A DNA stretch of 64,000 bases from Pseudomonadota bacterium (GTDB taxonomy: Bacteria; Pseudomonadota; Gammaproteobacteria; Burkholderiales; Burkholderiaceae_C): the NCBI GenBank assembly GCA_021847345.1, contig JAJZTW010000015.1, positions 1-64,000 on the forward strand, given 5' to 3'. This document shows, one piece after another, positions 39,002 through 46,238 of this stretch. The first letter of the stretch is position 1. Every line of letters starts with the position of its first letter. The notes under the pieces are model-generated. The model was not told where the DNA came from. It saw nothing but the letters and a program-made list of their open reading frames with translations, and did no database searches. A program made the position numbers and the translations under genes.

Positions 39002-41152
39002 ATGTCGCATCAGCGGTTTCACGCTCCCGTGCCCTCGCACGGCCTGCAGGCATTGCGCCCGCGCACCCTCGTCGCCGCGCTGCTCGGCGTCGGCCTCGCC
39101 AGCGTGCCCTGCGCGTACGCCGCCGCAGCGGCGGCGCCGGCGGTACCCGTGGCGAGCGCGCCGACGCAGCAACTGCAGACCGTGACCGTGCAGGGCGTGG
39201 CCTACGGCGCGCAGGCGGTACGCCTGCCCTCGACCATCTCGGTGCTGGGGCGTCGCGACCTCACCGAGGGGCAGCAACGCGTGAACCTGTCCGAGACCCT
39301 CAACCAGGTACCCGGCCTGGTGGTCAACAACCGCCAGGACTACGCGCAGGACATGCAGCTGTCGATCCGCGGCTTCGGCGCCGACTCCCCCTTCGGCGTG
39401 CAGGGCGTGCAGATGAGCCTGGACGGCATCCCGCTGACCATGCCCGACGGCCAGGGCCAGTCGCAGACCATCGACCTGCCGATGATCGGCGCGATGAAAA
39501 TCATCAAGGGCCCGTTCGCGGCGCTGTACGGAAACGCCGCCGGCGGCGTGATCCAGGCCTACACGATGGATGCGCCTCGCCCCCCGGCGGCGAGCCTGTC
39601 CACCTGGCTCGGCGCCTGGAACAGCCAGCAGACCACGCTGATCGGAGGCGGCAGCAGCGGCAAGGTCGACGGCATCGCCGGGCTGACCGACTTCCACACC
39701 GACGGCTGGCGGGAGCACAGCGCAGCGACACGCCGTCAGTTCAACACCGTGCTGCATTGGAACGCCGGCGACGACGATCGCTACACGCTGGTGTTCAACG
39801 CGCTGAACCAGGACGCGCAGGACCCCGGCGGACTCAATGCCGCCGAGTACGCGGCCGATCCGCGCCAGGTCGATCCGGGCGCCCTCAAGTTCGACACCCG
39901 CAAGAGCGTGCGCAACCGCCAGGCGGGCGTGAACTGGCAGCACCGCTTCGATGCCGCCGACACGCTGCAGCTCAGCGCCTATGGCGGCACGCGCAGCATC
40001 ACGCAGTACCTGCCGTTTCCGGGAACCCCGACCAGCTCGGCTGGCGGCGTGGTCTCGCTGGCCGACACCTTCGGCGGCACCAACCTGACCTGGTCGCACA
40101 GCGGCGAGCTGGCGGCGCGCCCGTACACACTGGCAACCGGACTGGACTACGGTCGCGAAAACGAGTTCCGCAAGGGGTACGAAAACCTCTACGGGGCGCA
40201 GGGAGCCCCGCGCAACGACCAGTTCAACACGGTCGACAACATCGCCGAGTTCGTGCAGGCGAACTGGGAGCTCACTCCGACCGTGTCGCTCAGCGGCGGG
40301 GTGCGCCACGACGCCGTGAATTTCAACTCGATTCCGGGCAGCGAGGGCCTGTCGGCTGCCGGCACCGGCGGCGGCGCGCGCTACTCCAGCACGGACCCGG
40401 TGATCGGCGTGCTGTGGAAGGTCGACCGCCACAATCGCCTGTACGCCGATTACGGCCACGGCTTCGTCACGCCGACCTTCTACCAGCTGGCCTATCGGCC
40501 CAACAACCAGCCGGGCCTGAACTTCGCGCTGCAGCCGATGCACCTGCACAACAGCGAGGTCGGCTGGCGCGGGGACTTCGGGCGCGTGCACGCTCAAGCG
40601 GCGCTGTACTACGTGACCACCGACAACGAAATCGTGGGCGCCAACGACAACGGTCGCACGGTCTACTCCAATGCCGGCGGCACGCGGCGCTACGGCGCCG
40701 AGCTGAGCCTCGACGCACGCCTGCCGCAGCACCTGGAAGGCCGCGTGTCGTTCAACGCCATCCACGTGCGCTTCGACAGCGGCTCGCTGTCCGGCAACAC
40801 CCTGCCCGGCGTGCCGAGCGAGCAGTTGTACGCCGCCCTGACCTGGCGTCCGCCGCTGCAGTCGGCCGCGCTGCAGGGCTTCTACACCCGCGTGTCGATG
40901 CTGGCGCGCTCGCGGGCCTACGCCGACAACGCGAACACCGCCTGGGCGGCGGGCTGGGCCAGCTTCGACTGGGCCGCCGGGGTCGAGCAGCACCATGGGC
41001 CGTGGAAGCTGTCCGAGTTCGTTCGCGTCGACAACATCGCCGATCGCACCTACGTGGGGGCGCTGGTGATCAACGACAGCAACCAGCGTTTCTACGAAGC
41101 GGCTCCCGGACGCAACGCCAGCGTCGGGGTCGAGATCAACCGCAGTTTCTGA
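39002..41152 (+). CDS. TonB-dependent outer-membrane receptor in the xox cluster
   Basis: 716 residues from ATG 39002 behind GGAGGAG. Signal peptide (LVAALLGVGLASVPCAYA), TonB-box-like LQTVTVQG, plug domain (about 70-190 with QLSIRGFGADSPFGVQGVQ and GPFAALYGNAAGGVI), and a 22-strand-type barrel ending in an aromatic residue (GVEINRSF), as required for barrel assembly. Related in outline to siderophore receptors. Placed straight after xoxG and before cofactor genes, so uptake of lanthanide-chelator complexes (like LutH) is a reasonable inference; PQQ or iron uptake are alternatives. Confidence 0.9.
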   Translation: MSHQRFHAPVPSHGLQALRPRTLVAALLGVGLASVPCAYAAAAAAPAVPVASAPTQQLQTVTVQGVAYGAQAVRLPSTISVLGRRDLTEGQQRVNLSETLNQVPGLVVNNRQDYAQDMQLSIRGFGADSPFGVQGVQMSLDGIPLTMPDGQGQSQTIDLPMIGAMKIIKGPFAALYGNAAGGVIQAYTMDAPRPPAASLSTWLGAWNSQQTTLIGGGSSGKVDGIAGLTDFHTDGWREHSAATRRQFNTVLHWNAGDDDRYTLVFNALNQDAQDPGGLNAAEYAADPRQVDPGALKFDTRKSVRNRQAGVNWQHRFDAADTLQLSAYGGTRSITQYLPFPGTPTSSAGGVVSLADTFGGTNLTWSHSGELAARPYTLATGLDYGRENEFRKGYENLYGAQGAPRNDQFNTVDNIAEFVQANWELTPTVSLSGGVRHDAVNFNSIPGSEGLSAAGTGGGARYSSTDPVIGVLWKVDRHNRLYADYGHGFVTPTFYQLAYRPNNQPGLNFALQPMHLHNSEVGWRGDFGRVHAQAALYYVTTDNEIVGANDNGRTVYSNAGGTRRYGAELSLDARLPQHLEGRVSFNAIHVRFDSGSLSGNTLPGVPSEQLYAALTWRPPLQSAALQGFYTRVSMLARSRAYADNANTAWAAGWASFDWAAGVEQHHGPWKLSEFVRVDNIADRTYVGALVINDSNQRFYEAAPGRNASVGVEINRSF

Positions 41153-41200
41153 AACCGGCCGGCCGCCCGCGCGGCCGGTCCACCAGGCAGGAGGCAAGCC

Positions 41201-41515
41201 GTGATCCAGATCAGCGTGATGTACCCGGACCAGCCCGACGCACGGTTCGACATGACCTACTACACCGAGATCCACCTGCCCCTGGTGCAACGCCTGACCG
41301 GCCCGGCCTGCCGCAAGGTGGCCGCGCAACGCGGAGTGGCCGGTGCGCGCCCCGGGTCGCGTCCGGCCTATGTCGCGATGGGGCACCTGTACTTCGACTC
41401 GGTGCCGGAGTTCGAGCGGGCCTTCGCGCCGCACGCCGAGCAGATCCTCGGTGACCTGCCCAATTTCACCAACCTGCAGCCGACCATCCAGATCAGCGAC
41501 GTGGTGGTGGACTGA
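41201..41515 (+). CDS. EthD-family protein
   Basis: 104 residues from GTG 41201 behind AGGAGG. EthD-type ferredoxin-like fold (VMYPDQPDARFDMTYYTEIHLPLVQRL, then FDSVPEFERAFAPHAEQILGDLPNFTN). The family is needed for ethyl-ether degradation in Rhodococcus, but its biochemical role is unclear and most members are uncharacterised. It lies 48 bp after the TonB receptor and 14 bp before the flavoprotein gene, in a methylotrophy operon where its role is unknown. Confidence 0.85.
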   Translation: MIQISVMYPDQPDARFDMTYYTEIHLPLVQRLTGPACRKVAAQRGVAGARPGSRPAYVAMGHLYFDSVPEFERAFAPHAEQILGDLPNFTNLQPTIQISDVVVD

Positions 41516-41529
41516 CAGCTCGCGCCGCC

Positions 41530-42114
41530 ATGTACCCCGCAGCGCAGACCGACCCACCGGCGCACGGCGACGCGCCGCGCCTGGCGTGGGGCCTGACCGG
41601 CTCCGGGCACTGGCTGCGCGAAACCCTGGACTACCTGCGGCAACTCGACGGCGTGGACCTGTTCCTGACCCGCGCCGCCGCCGAGATCCTGGCCCAGTAC
41701 GGATACGGGCTCGACGCGCTGCGCGAGCGCATGCGGGTGTACCAGGACCGCACCGCCAGCGCGGTGCCGGTCGGCTTCCTGTACGGCGCGCACTATCACA
41801 CGCTGGTCATCGGCCCGGCGACATCGAACACGGTGGCCAAGTGCGTGGCCGGAATCTCCGACACGCTGGTGACCAACCTGTACGCGCAGGCCGGCAAGTG
41901 CCGCATACCCAGCATCGTGTTCGCCTGCGACACGCGCCCGACCGAGATCTCCGAGGCGCCGGGACGCACCGTCACGCTGTACCCACGCCCGGTGGACCTC
42001 GACAACACGGCGCGCCTGGCGCGCATGCCGCTGACCCGGGTGACCGAAGACTTCGATTCCCTCAAGGCTGCCGTCGGGCAGCGACTGGCATGTCTTCGCA
42101 CATCCTGTTCCTGA
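41530..42114 (+). CDS. Flavoprotein, dihydromethanopterin reductase-like (DmrB/AfpA type)
   Basis: 194 residues. Flavoprotein fold of the UbiX/PabA-like superfamily, with LAWGLTGSGHWLRETLDYL at the start and HTLVIGPATSNTVAKCVAGISDTLVTNLYAQAGK in the middle. Archaeal relatives reduce dihydromethanopterin to tetrahydromethanopterin using FMN and an external electron donor; that activity here is inferred from family and neighbours. A Cys-rich C-terminus (ACLRTSCS) is translated from the 25-nt overlap with the next gene. Confidence 0.75.
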   Translation: MYPAAQTDPPAHGDAPRLAWGLTGSGHWLRETLDYLRQLDGVDLFLTRAAAEILAQYGYGLDALRERMRVYQDRTASAVPVGFLYGAHYHTLVIGPATSNTVAKCVAGISDTLVTNLYAQAGKCRIPSIVFACDTRPTEISEAPGRTVTLYPRPVDLDNTARLARMPLTRVTEDFDSLKAAVGQRLACLRTSCS

Positions 42115-43496
42115 CCGGGCACCTCGCGCACGAGCCGCTTCGCCGCGTGCTCGGCGACATGGGCGACGCCGGATTCCGCTGGACCGTGCACGACCTGGGC
42201 CTGCAGGTGGCGGCGCTGATGACCGCGGACATGATCGCACGGCGCCTGCACGACACCTTCGGCGCCGACCGCATCATCGTCCCCGGGCGCTGCCGGGGCG
42301 ACCTCGACGGGCTTTCGCGCAAGCTGGGCGTGCCGGTCGAGCGCGGCCCCGACGAACTCGCAGACCTGCCCGAGTTCTTCGGCCGCGCCGCGCGGCGGGT
42401 GCGCCTGGAGCGCCACGACGCGCTGATCTTCGCCGAGCTGACCGACGCGCCGCGCATGGACGTCGACGCCATCGTCGCGGCCGCCTGCGCACTGGCCGCC
42501 GACGGTGCCGACGTCATCGACCTCGGCTGCCTGCCGCAGACCGGCTTCGCGCATCTGGAGCAGGCCGTGCGTGCGCTGCGCGCCCGCGGCCTGCGCGTCA
42601 GCGTCGACTCGCAGGACCCGGGCGAACTCGCGCGCGGCGCGCGCGCCGGCGCCGACTACCTGCTGTCGCTGAACCTGGACACCCTGGAACTGGCCTTCGA
42701 GACCGACGCGGTGCCCGTGCTGGTGCCGTCGCCGGGCGGCGGCCTGGACAGCCTGCTGCGCGCGATGGAGCGCCTGGAGGCACGCGGCAAGGCCTATTTC
42801 GCCGACCCCATTCTCGACCCGCTGCCCTTCGGCTTCACCGACTCGCTGGTGCGCTACCACGAGCTGCGCCGGCGCGCGCCCGAGGCCCCCATGCTGATGG
42901 GCACCGGGAACATCTCCGAACTCGTGGAGGCCGACACCAGCGGCATGCATGCGCTGCTGCTGGGCATCATGTCCGAGCTGCGCATCGGCGCGCTGCTCAC
43001 CACCCAGGTCAGTCCGCACTGCCGCAGCGCGGTGCGCGAGATCGACTACGCCAGGCGCCTGATGTGGGCCGCGCGCGAACTGCGCAGCCTGCCCAAGGCA
43101 CTGGGAGACGGCCTGCTCGGCATGCACCACCGCAAACCCTTCGTGCAGGACGAGGCACAGATCCGGGAGTTCGCGGCGGGAGTGCGCGACCCCAACTTCC
43201 GCATCCAGCTCGGCCCTTCGGGCATCCACGTGTACAACCGCGACGGCCTGCGCACCGGCACCGACCCCTTCGAATTGTGGCCGTGCCTGGGGGTCGGGCA
43301 CGATGCCTCGCACGCCTTCTACCTGGGCGTGGAACTGGCAAGGGCGCAGATCGCCTGGCAGCTGGGCAAGCGCTACGCGCAGGACGAACCGCTGCGCTGG
43401 GGCTGCATGGTGCCGGCGCCGTCCGACGACGCCGGCGACGCGCAATGCGCTCCGGGGCCGACCCGCCGCCACACGCCCGAGGAGTCGCCATCGTGA
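42090..43496 (+). CDS. Dihydropteroate-synthase-like protein of H4MPT biosynthesis
   Basis: 468 residues from ATG 42090. An N-terminal domain (1-130, ILFLTGHLAHEPLRRVLGDM) precedes a TIM-barrel resembling dihydropteroate synthase (ADGADVIDLGCLPQTGFAHLEQAVRAL, PMLMGTGNISELVEADTSGMHALLLGIM). A C-terminal extension contains GMHHRKPFVQDE. DHPS-like enzymes fit the step joining the pterin to the arylamine-ribose part of methanopterin. Overlaps the flavoprotein gene by 25 nt; stop overlaps the next gene as GTGA. Only the part from residue 1 is real; the track ORF runs upstream in another gene's region. Confidence 0.82.
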   Translation: MSSHILFLTGHLAHEPLRRVLGDMGDAGFRWTVHDLGLQVAALMTADMIARRLHDTFGADRIIVPGRCRGDLDGLSRKLGVPVERGPDELADLPEFFGRAARRVRLERHDALIFAELTDAPRMDVDAIVAAACALAADGADVIDLGCLPQTGFAHLEQAVRALRARGLRVSVDSQDPGELARGARAGADYLLSLNLDTLELAFETDAVPVLVPSPGGGLDSLLRAMERLEARGKAYFADPILDPLPFGFTDSLVRYHELRRRAPEAPMLMGTGNISELVEADTSGMHALLLGIMSELRIGALLTTQVSPHCRSAVREIDYARRLMWAARELRSLPKALGDGLLGMHHRKPFVQDEAQIREFAAGVRDPNFRIQLGPSGIHVYNRDGLRTGTDPFELWPCLGVGHDASHAFYLGVELARAQIAWQLGKRYAQDEPLRWGCMVPAPSDDAGDAQCAPGPTRRHTPEESPS

Positions 43497-44110
43497 ACCC
43501 CGGCATGGACCCCGGCGCCGACGACAGCGGGATCACCGAGGCGCTGGTCGGAACCCTCGCCGCCGACGGCGCCACGCACCTGGCGCCGCTGGGCTTTCGA
43601 CGCCAGCGCGAATATGTGGTGCTGGCGCCCTTCCACCCGTCGCGCACGCTGGACAACCTGCGCGAGCGCGGCGTGGCCTCGATCAGTCACGTCTGCGACG
43701 TGCGCGTGTTCGCCGGCTGCCTGACCGGGCGCCGTGACTGGCCGCTGCTGCCTTGCGAGAGCGTTGCCTGCGCACGCCTGGCCGATGCCGTGACCCACCA
43801 GGAGCTTCGCGTGCTGCACATCGACGAAAGCGACCCGCAGCGCCCGCGCTTCGTGTGCCGCGAACTGCTGCTGCGGGCGCACGGCCCGTGGCCCGGCTAC
43901 AACCGCGCGCAGGCCGCGGTGCTCGAGGCCTGCATCCTGGTCAGCCGCCTGCAACTGCTTCCCGTCGACCGCATCCGCGCCGGAATGGAGCAGCTCGCAG
44001 TCGCGGTGGACAAGACCGCCGGGCCTCGCGAGCGCGAGGCCTGGCAGTGGCTGCTGCAACGCGTGCAGGAATTCGACGCGGCGCGGGCCCAGGTGGAGCC
44101 GGCACGATGA
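43493..44110 (+). CDS. DUF447-family H4MPT-linked protein
   Basis: 205 residues from GTG 43493, 9 nt after GAGGAG and overlapping the preceding stop (GTGA); ATG 43505 is possible. Flavin-reductase-like split barrel with AAPLGFRRQ-type strands (THLAPLGFRRQREYVVLAPFHPSRTLDNLRE) and AAVLEACILVSRLQLLP in a C-terminal helix. DUF447 proteins co-occur with methanopterin genes in methylotrophs and archaea. The reaction is not known to me. Confidence 0.82.
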   Translation: MNPGMDPGADDSGITEALVGTLAADGATHLAPLGFRRQREYVVLAPFHPSRTLDNLRERGVASISHVCDVRVFAGCLTGRRDWPLLPCESVACARLADAVTHQELRVLHIDESDPQRPRFVCRELLLRAHGPWPGYNRAQAAVLEACILVSRLQLLPVDRIRAGMEQLAVAVDKTAGPREREAWQWLLQRVQEFDAARAQVEPAR

Positions 44111-44871
44111 ACGCGACACGTCTGCAGCAACTGCGACACGACGCGACGCCCGGCTGGCTGGCCAGCGTCACCGACGCGCGCGAGGCGCTGCTGGCGCGCG
44201 ACGCAGGCGCCGACGTGCTCGACGCCAAGAACCCGCGCGCCGGTGCCCTGGGCGCGCTGCCGCTGCACACGGTGCGCGAAATGCGTGCCGCGCTGGGCCC
44301 GCGCCCGCTGCTCAGCGCCACCACCGGCGACCTCGTCGACATGCCGGCGCGAGACCTGGCCGACGCGTCGCGCGCCCTGCTCGATGCCGGCGTCGACGTG
44401 GTCAAGATCGCACTGTATCCGGCCAGCTCGCTGGCCGATTGCATCGACGCGCTGGCGCCGCTGGCGCGCCGCCACGCGCTGGTCGGCGTGCTGCTGGCGG
44501 ACCGGCTGCACGGGCCCTGCGCGCCGCAGCACCTGCACGGGCTGCTGGGCGCCATGGCGCGCGCACACTGGGCCGGCGTCGTGCTCGACACCGCCGACAA
44601 GTCAGCCGGCGCGCTGCCCGAGCGCATGCCTGCGCCAGGCCTGCGCGAATTCATCGCTCACGCACATGCCCATGGCCTGTTGTGCGGGCTCGCCGGCTCG
44701 CTGCGCGCGCATCACGTCGGGGAGCTCGCGCCGCTGCGCCCCGACCTGCTCGGATTCCGCGGCGCGCTTTGCAGTGCAGCGCTGCGCACTGCCGGACTGG
44801 ACGCCACTCGCGTGGCCGAGGTCGCGGCGGCGATGCGCGCCGTCGCCCAGGCGCCGGCGCGCGCGGCCTGA
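44107..44871 (+). CDS. mfnB: (5-formylfuran-3-yl)methyl phosphate synthase-like protein
   Basis: 254 residues; ATG overlaps the previous stop (ATGA). MfnB/DUF556 TIM-barrel: WLASVTDAREALLARDAGADVLDAKNPRAGALGALP with the Schiff-base Lys region DAKNP, VKIALYPASS, GVVLDTADKSAGALPERM and LLCGLAGSLRAHHVGELAPLRPDLLGFRGALC. In archaea MfnB condenses two glyceraldehyde-3-phosphates to the furan of methanofuran. Here it would make the furan of methylofuran, the carrier bound by Fhc. Confidence 0.87.
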   Translation: MNATRLQQLRHDATPGWLASVTDAREALLARDAGADVLDAKNPRAGALGALPLHTVREMRAALGPRPLLSATTGDLVDMPARDLADASRALLDAGVDVVKIALYPASSLADCIDALAPLARRHALVGVLLADRLHGPCAPQHLHGLLGAMARAHWAGVVLDTADKSAGALPERMPAPGLREFIAHAHAHGLLCGLAGSLRAHHVGELAPLRPDLLGFRGALCSAALRTAGLDATRVAEVAAAMRAVAQAPARAA

Positions 44872-44916
44872 AGCGTGCCAGGCGGGTGCCGGGCGCGCGC
44901 ACGGGGAGACACCGAC

Positions 44917-45375
44917 ATGCACACCCGAAGACGCACGGTATTGCAATGGGGAACGACCGGGGGACTGCTGGCGCTGGGCCTGCACGCGCCCGGCGCGGCG
45001 GCCTACCAGCCCGACGCATGGCCGGCAGGCCTGTTCAAGGCCACCAGCCTGCGCGCCATCGCCGACGGCCTGGGGCTGCGCCTGCTGCGCAGCGACGCGG
45101 TGCGCGTGACGGGCCCGCACATCGCCGAGATCGGCGCCGCCGTGCCGGTCGGCGTGGAGTGCACCTCGCCGGGCGTCGACCTGCTCGGGCTGGCGGTGCC
45201 GAAAAACCCGGTCGCGCTGGTCGGGCTGTTCGAGCTCGAGGCCGACGCCGAGCCACAGGTGGCCACGCGCATCAAGATGGCGCAGAGCTCGCATGTCTAC
45301 GGACTTGCGCGCAGCGGCGGCTCGCTGCTGTACGCGCGCAAGATGATCAAGGTCACCGTGGGTGGCTGCGGCTGA
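44917..45375 (+). CDS. soxY: SoxY-like sulfur carrier protein
   Basis: 152 residues from ATG 44917 behind GGGGAG. Twin-arginine signal (HTRRRTVLQWGTTGG), then an Ig-like SoxY fold. It ends in TVGGCG, the C-terminal GGCGG-type motif whose Cys carries sulfur as a persulfide or thiosulfonate. Periplasmic partner of SoxZ encoded next. No other sox gene is in the window. SoxYZ-like carriers are known beside quinoprotein dehydrogenases, but their role there is unresolved. Confidence 0.88.
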   Translation: MHTRRRTVLQWGTTGGLLALGLHAPGAAAYQPDAWPAGLFKATSLRAIADGLGLRLLRSDAVRVTGPHIAEIGAAVPVGVECTSPGVDLLGLAVPKNPVALVGLFELEADAEPQVATRIKMAQSSHVYGLARSGGSLLYARKMIKVTVGGCG

Positions 45376-45388
45376 GGCCGCAGCCACC
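45361..45388 (+). other. Perfect 12-bp hairpin at the soxY stop codon
   Basis: GGTGGCTGCGGC-TGAG-GCCGCAGCCACC is a perfect stem with a tetraloop that contains the soxY stop codon. Its 5' arm encodes the catalytic VGGCG tail. It lies 16 nt before the soxZ start and may tune soxZ translation or protect mRNA ends. Confidence 0.75.
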
Positions 45389-45404
45389 GCTTCAGGAGAC
45401 TTCC

Positions 45405-45731
45405 ATGCCGGAAACGACCCTGCTTGCCCCGCGCATGCGCGCCACGCGCCAGGACGGCCACGTGGTGGTTCGCGCGCTCATGTTCCACGACGAGGACACC
45501 GGACTGACCCGCGACGAGGTCACGGGGCAACTCATTCCCGCGCATTTCATCCAGCGCGTGCTGTGCACCGTCAACGGCAAGCCGGTGCTGCGCTGCCTGT
45601 GGGGCATCGCGATTTCGAAGAACCCGTTTCTCGAGTTCCACCTGCGCCAGGCGCGCACGGGCGACGTGGTGGCGCTGGAGTGGTTCGACAACGAAGGCAT
45701 GCACCAGCGCGTGAGCACCACGGTGCCGTGA
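45405..45731 (+). CDS. soxZ: SoxZ-like sulfur carrier partner
   Basis: 108 residues from ATG 45405 behind AGGAGAC. SoxZ signature HDEDTGLTRDEVTGQLIPAHFIQRVLCTVNG and FLEFHLRQARTGDVVALEWFDNEG. No signal peptide; co-exported as the SoxYZ complex through the Tat signal of SoxY. Last plus-strand gene before the minus-strand cofactor operon. Confidence 0.9.
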   Translation: MPETTLLAPRMRATRQDGHVVVRALMFHDEDTGLTRDEVTGQLIPAHFIQRVLCTVNGKPVLRCLWGIAISKNPFLEFHLRQARTGDVVALEWFDNEGMHQRVSTTVP

Positions 45732-45755
45732 ATCAGGGGCTCGCGGGCTGCCCGC

Positions 45756-46154
45756 TCAGTCGTCGAACTTGACATGCGCGAAGCGAGCGTCGTCGGGCGT
45801 GCCCTCGAGCGCGCTGCCCTCGACGCGCCCTGGGCGCCAGGCGACGACCTCCTCGATCTTGCGCGCGAGTTCGAAGTCCTTGTCGGTCACGCCCTTCGCG
45901 CTGTGGGTGACCAGCTTGACGGTGACGAAGGCGTAGGACACGGTGAGATCCGGGTGGTGCCAGGCCGCCTCGGCCAGGTGGGCCACCGCGCCGACCACCA
46001 TCACCGTCGATTTCCAGCCGCTGGTGCGGTACTTGCGCCGGATCCAGCCATCCTCGTAGCTCCAGTGCGGGAGTTCAGCGCGCAGTCGAGCGTCGATCTG
46101 CTCGGGGGTGTAGACCTCGGAACTCGAATCCGATCCTCGCCATGTTGTACTCAT
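45756..46154 (-). CDS. Pterin-4a-carbinolamine dehydratase-like protein
   Basis: 132 residues from ATG 46154 behind GGGAGG. The PCD fold is clear: WSYEDGWIRRKYRTSGW, AHLAEAAWHHPDLTVSYAFVTVKLVTHSAKGVTDKDFELARKIEEV with the active-site HHPD. A phenylalanine hydroxylase partner is absent, and PCD genes commonly accompany methanopterin genes in methylotrophs. A role in pterin recycling or H4MPT synthesis is therefore more likely than aromatic amino acid metabolism. Last gene of a minus-strand operon. Confidence 0.9.
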   Translation of the reverse strand: MSTTWRGSDSSSEVYTPEQIDARLRAELPHWSYEDGWIRRKYRTSGWKSTVMVVGAVAHLAEAAWHHPDLTVSYAFVTVKLVTHSAKGVTDKDFELARKIEEVVAWRPGRVEGSALEGTPDDARFAHVKFDD

Positions 46155-46238
46155 TCCATCCTCCCTTCGCGACATTGCTTGCTGCGATAGACGGATGCTG
46201 CCACGACTGGCCGAATTTCGCACAGACGCCAACCGGCT

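Noticed and set aside
41343-42089. N-terminal fusion of the DHPS-like protein suggested by the track ORF
   Set aside because: The extra part lies out of frame over the EthD and flavoprotein genes; both of those have good starts and family matches.
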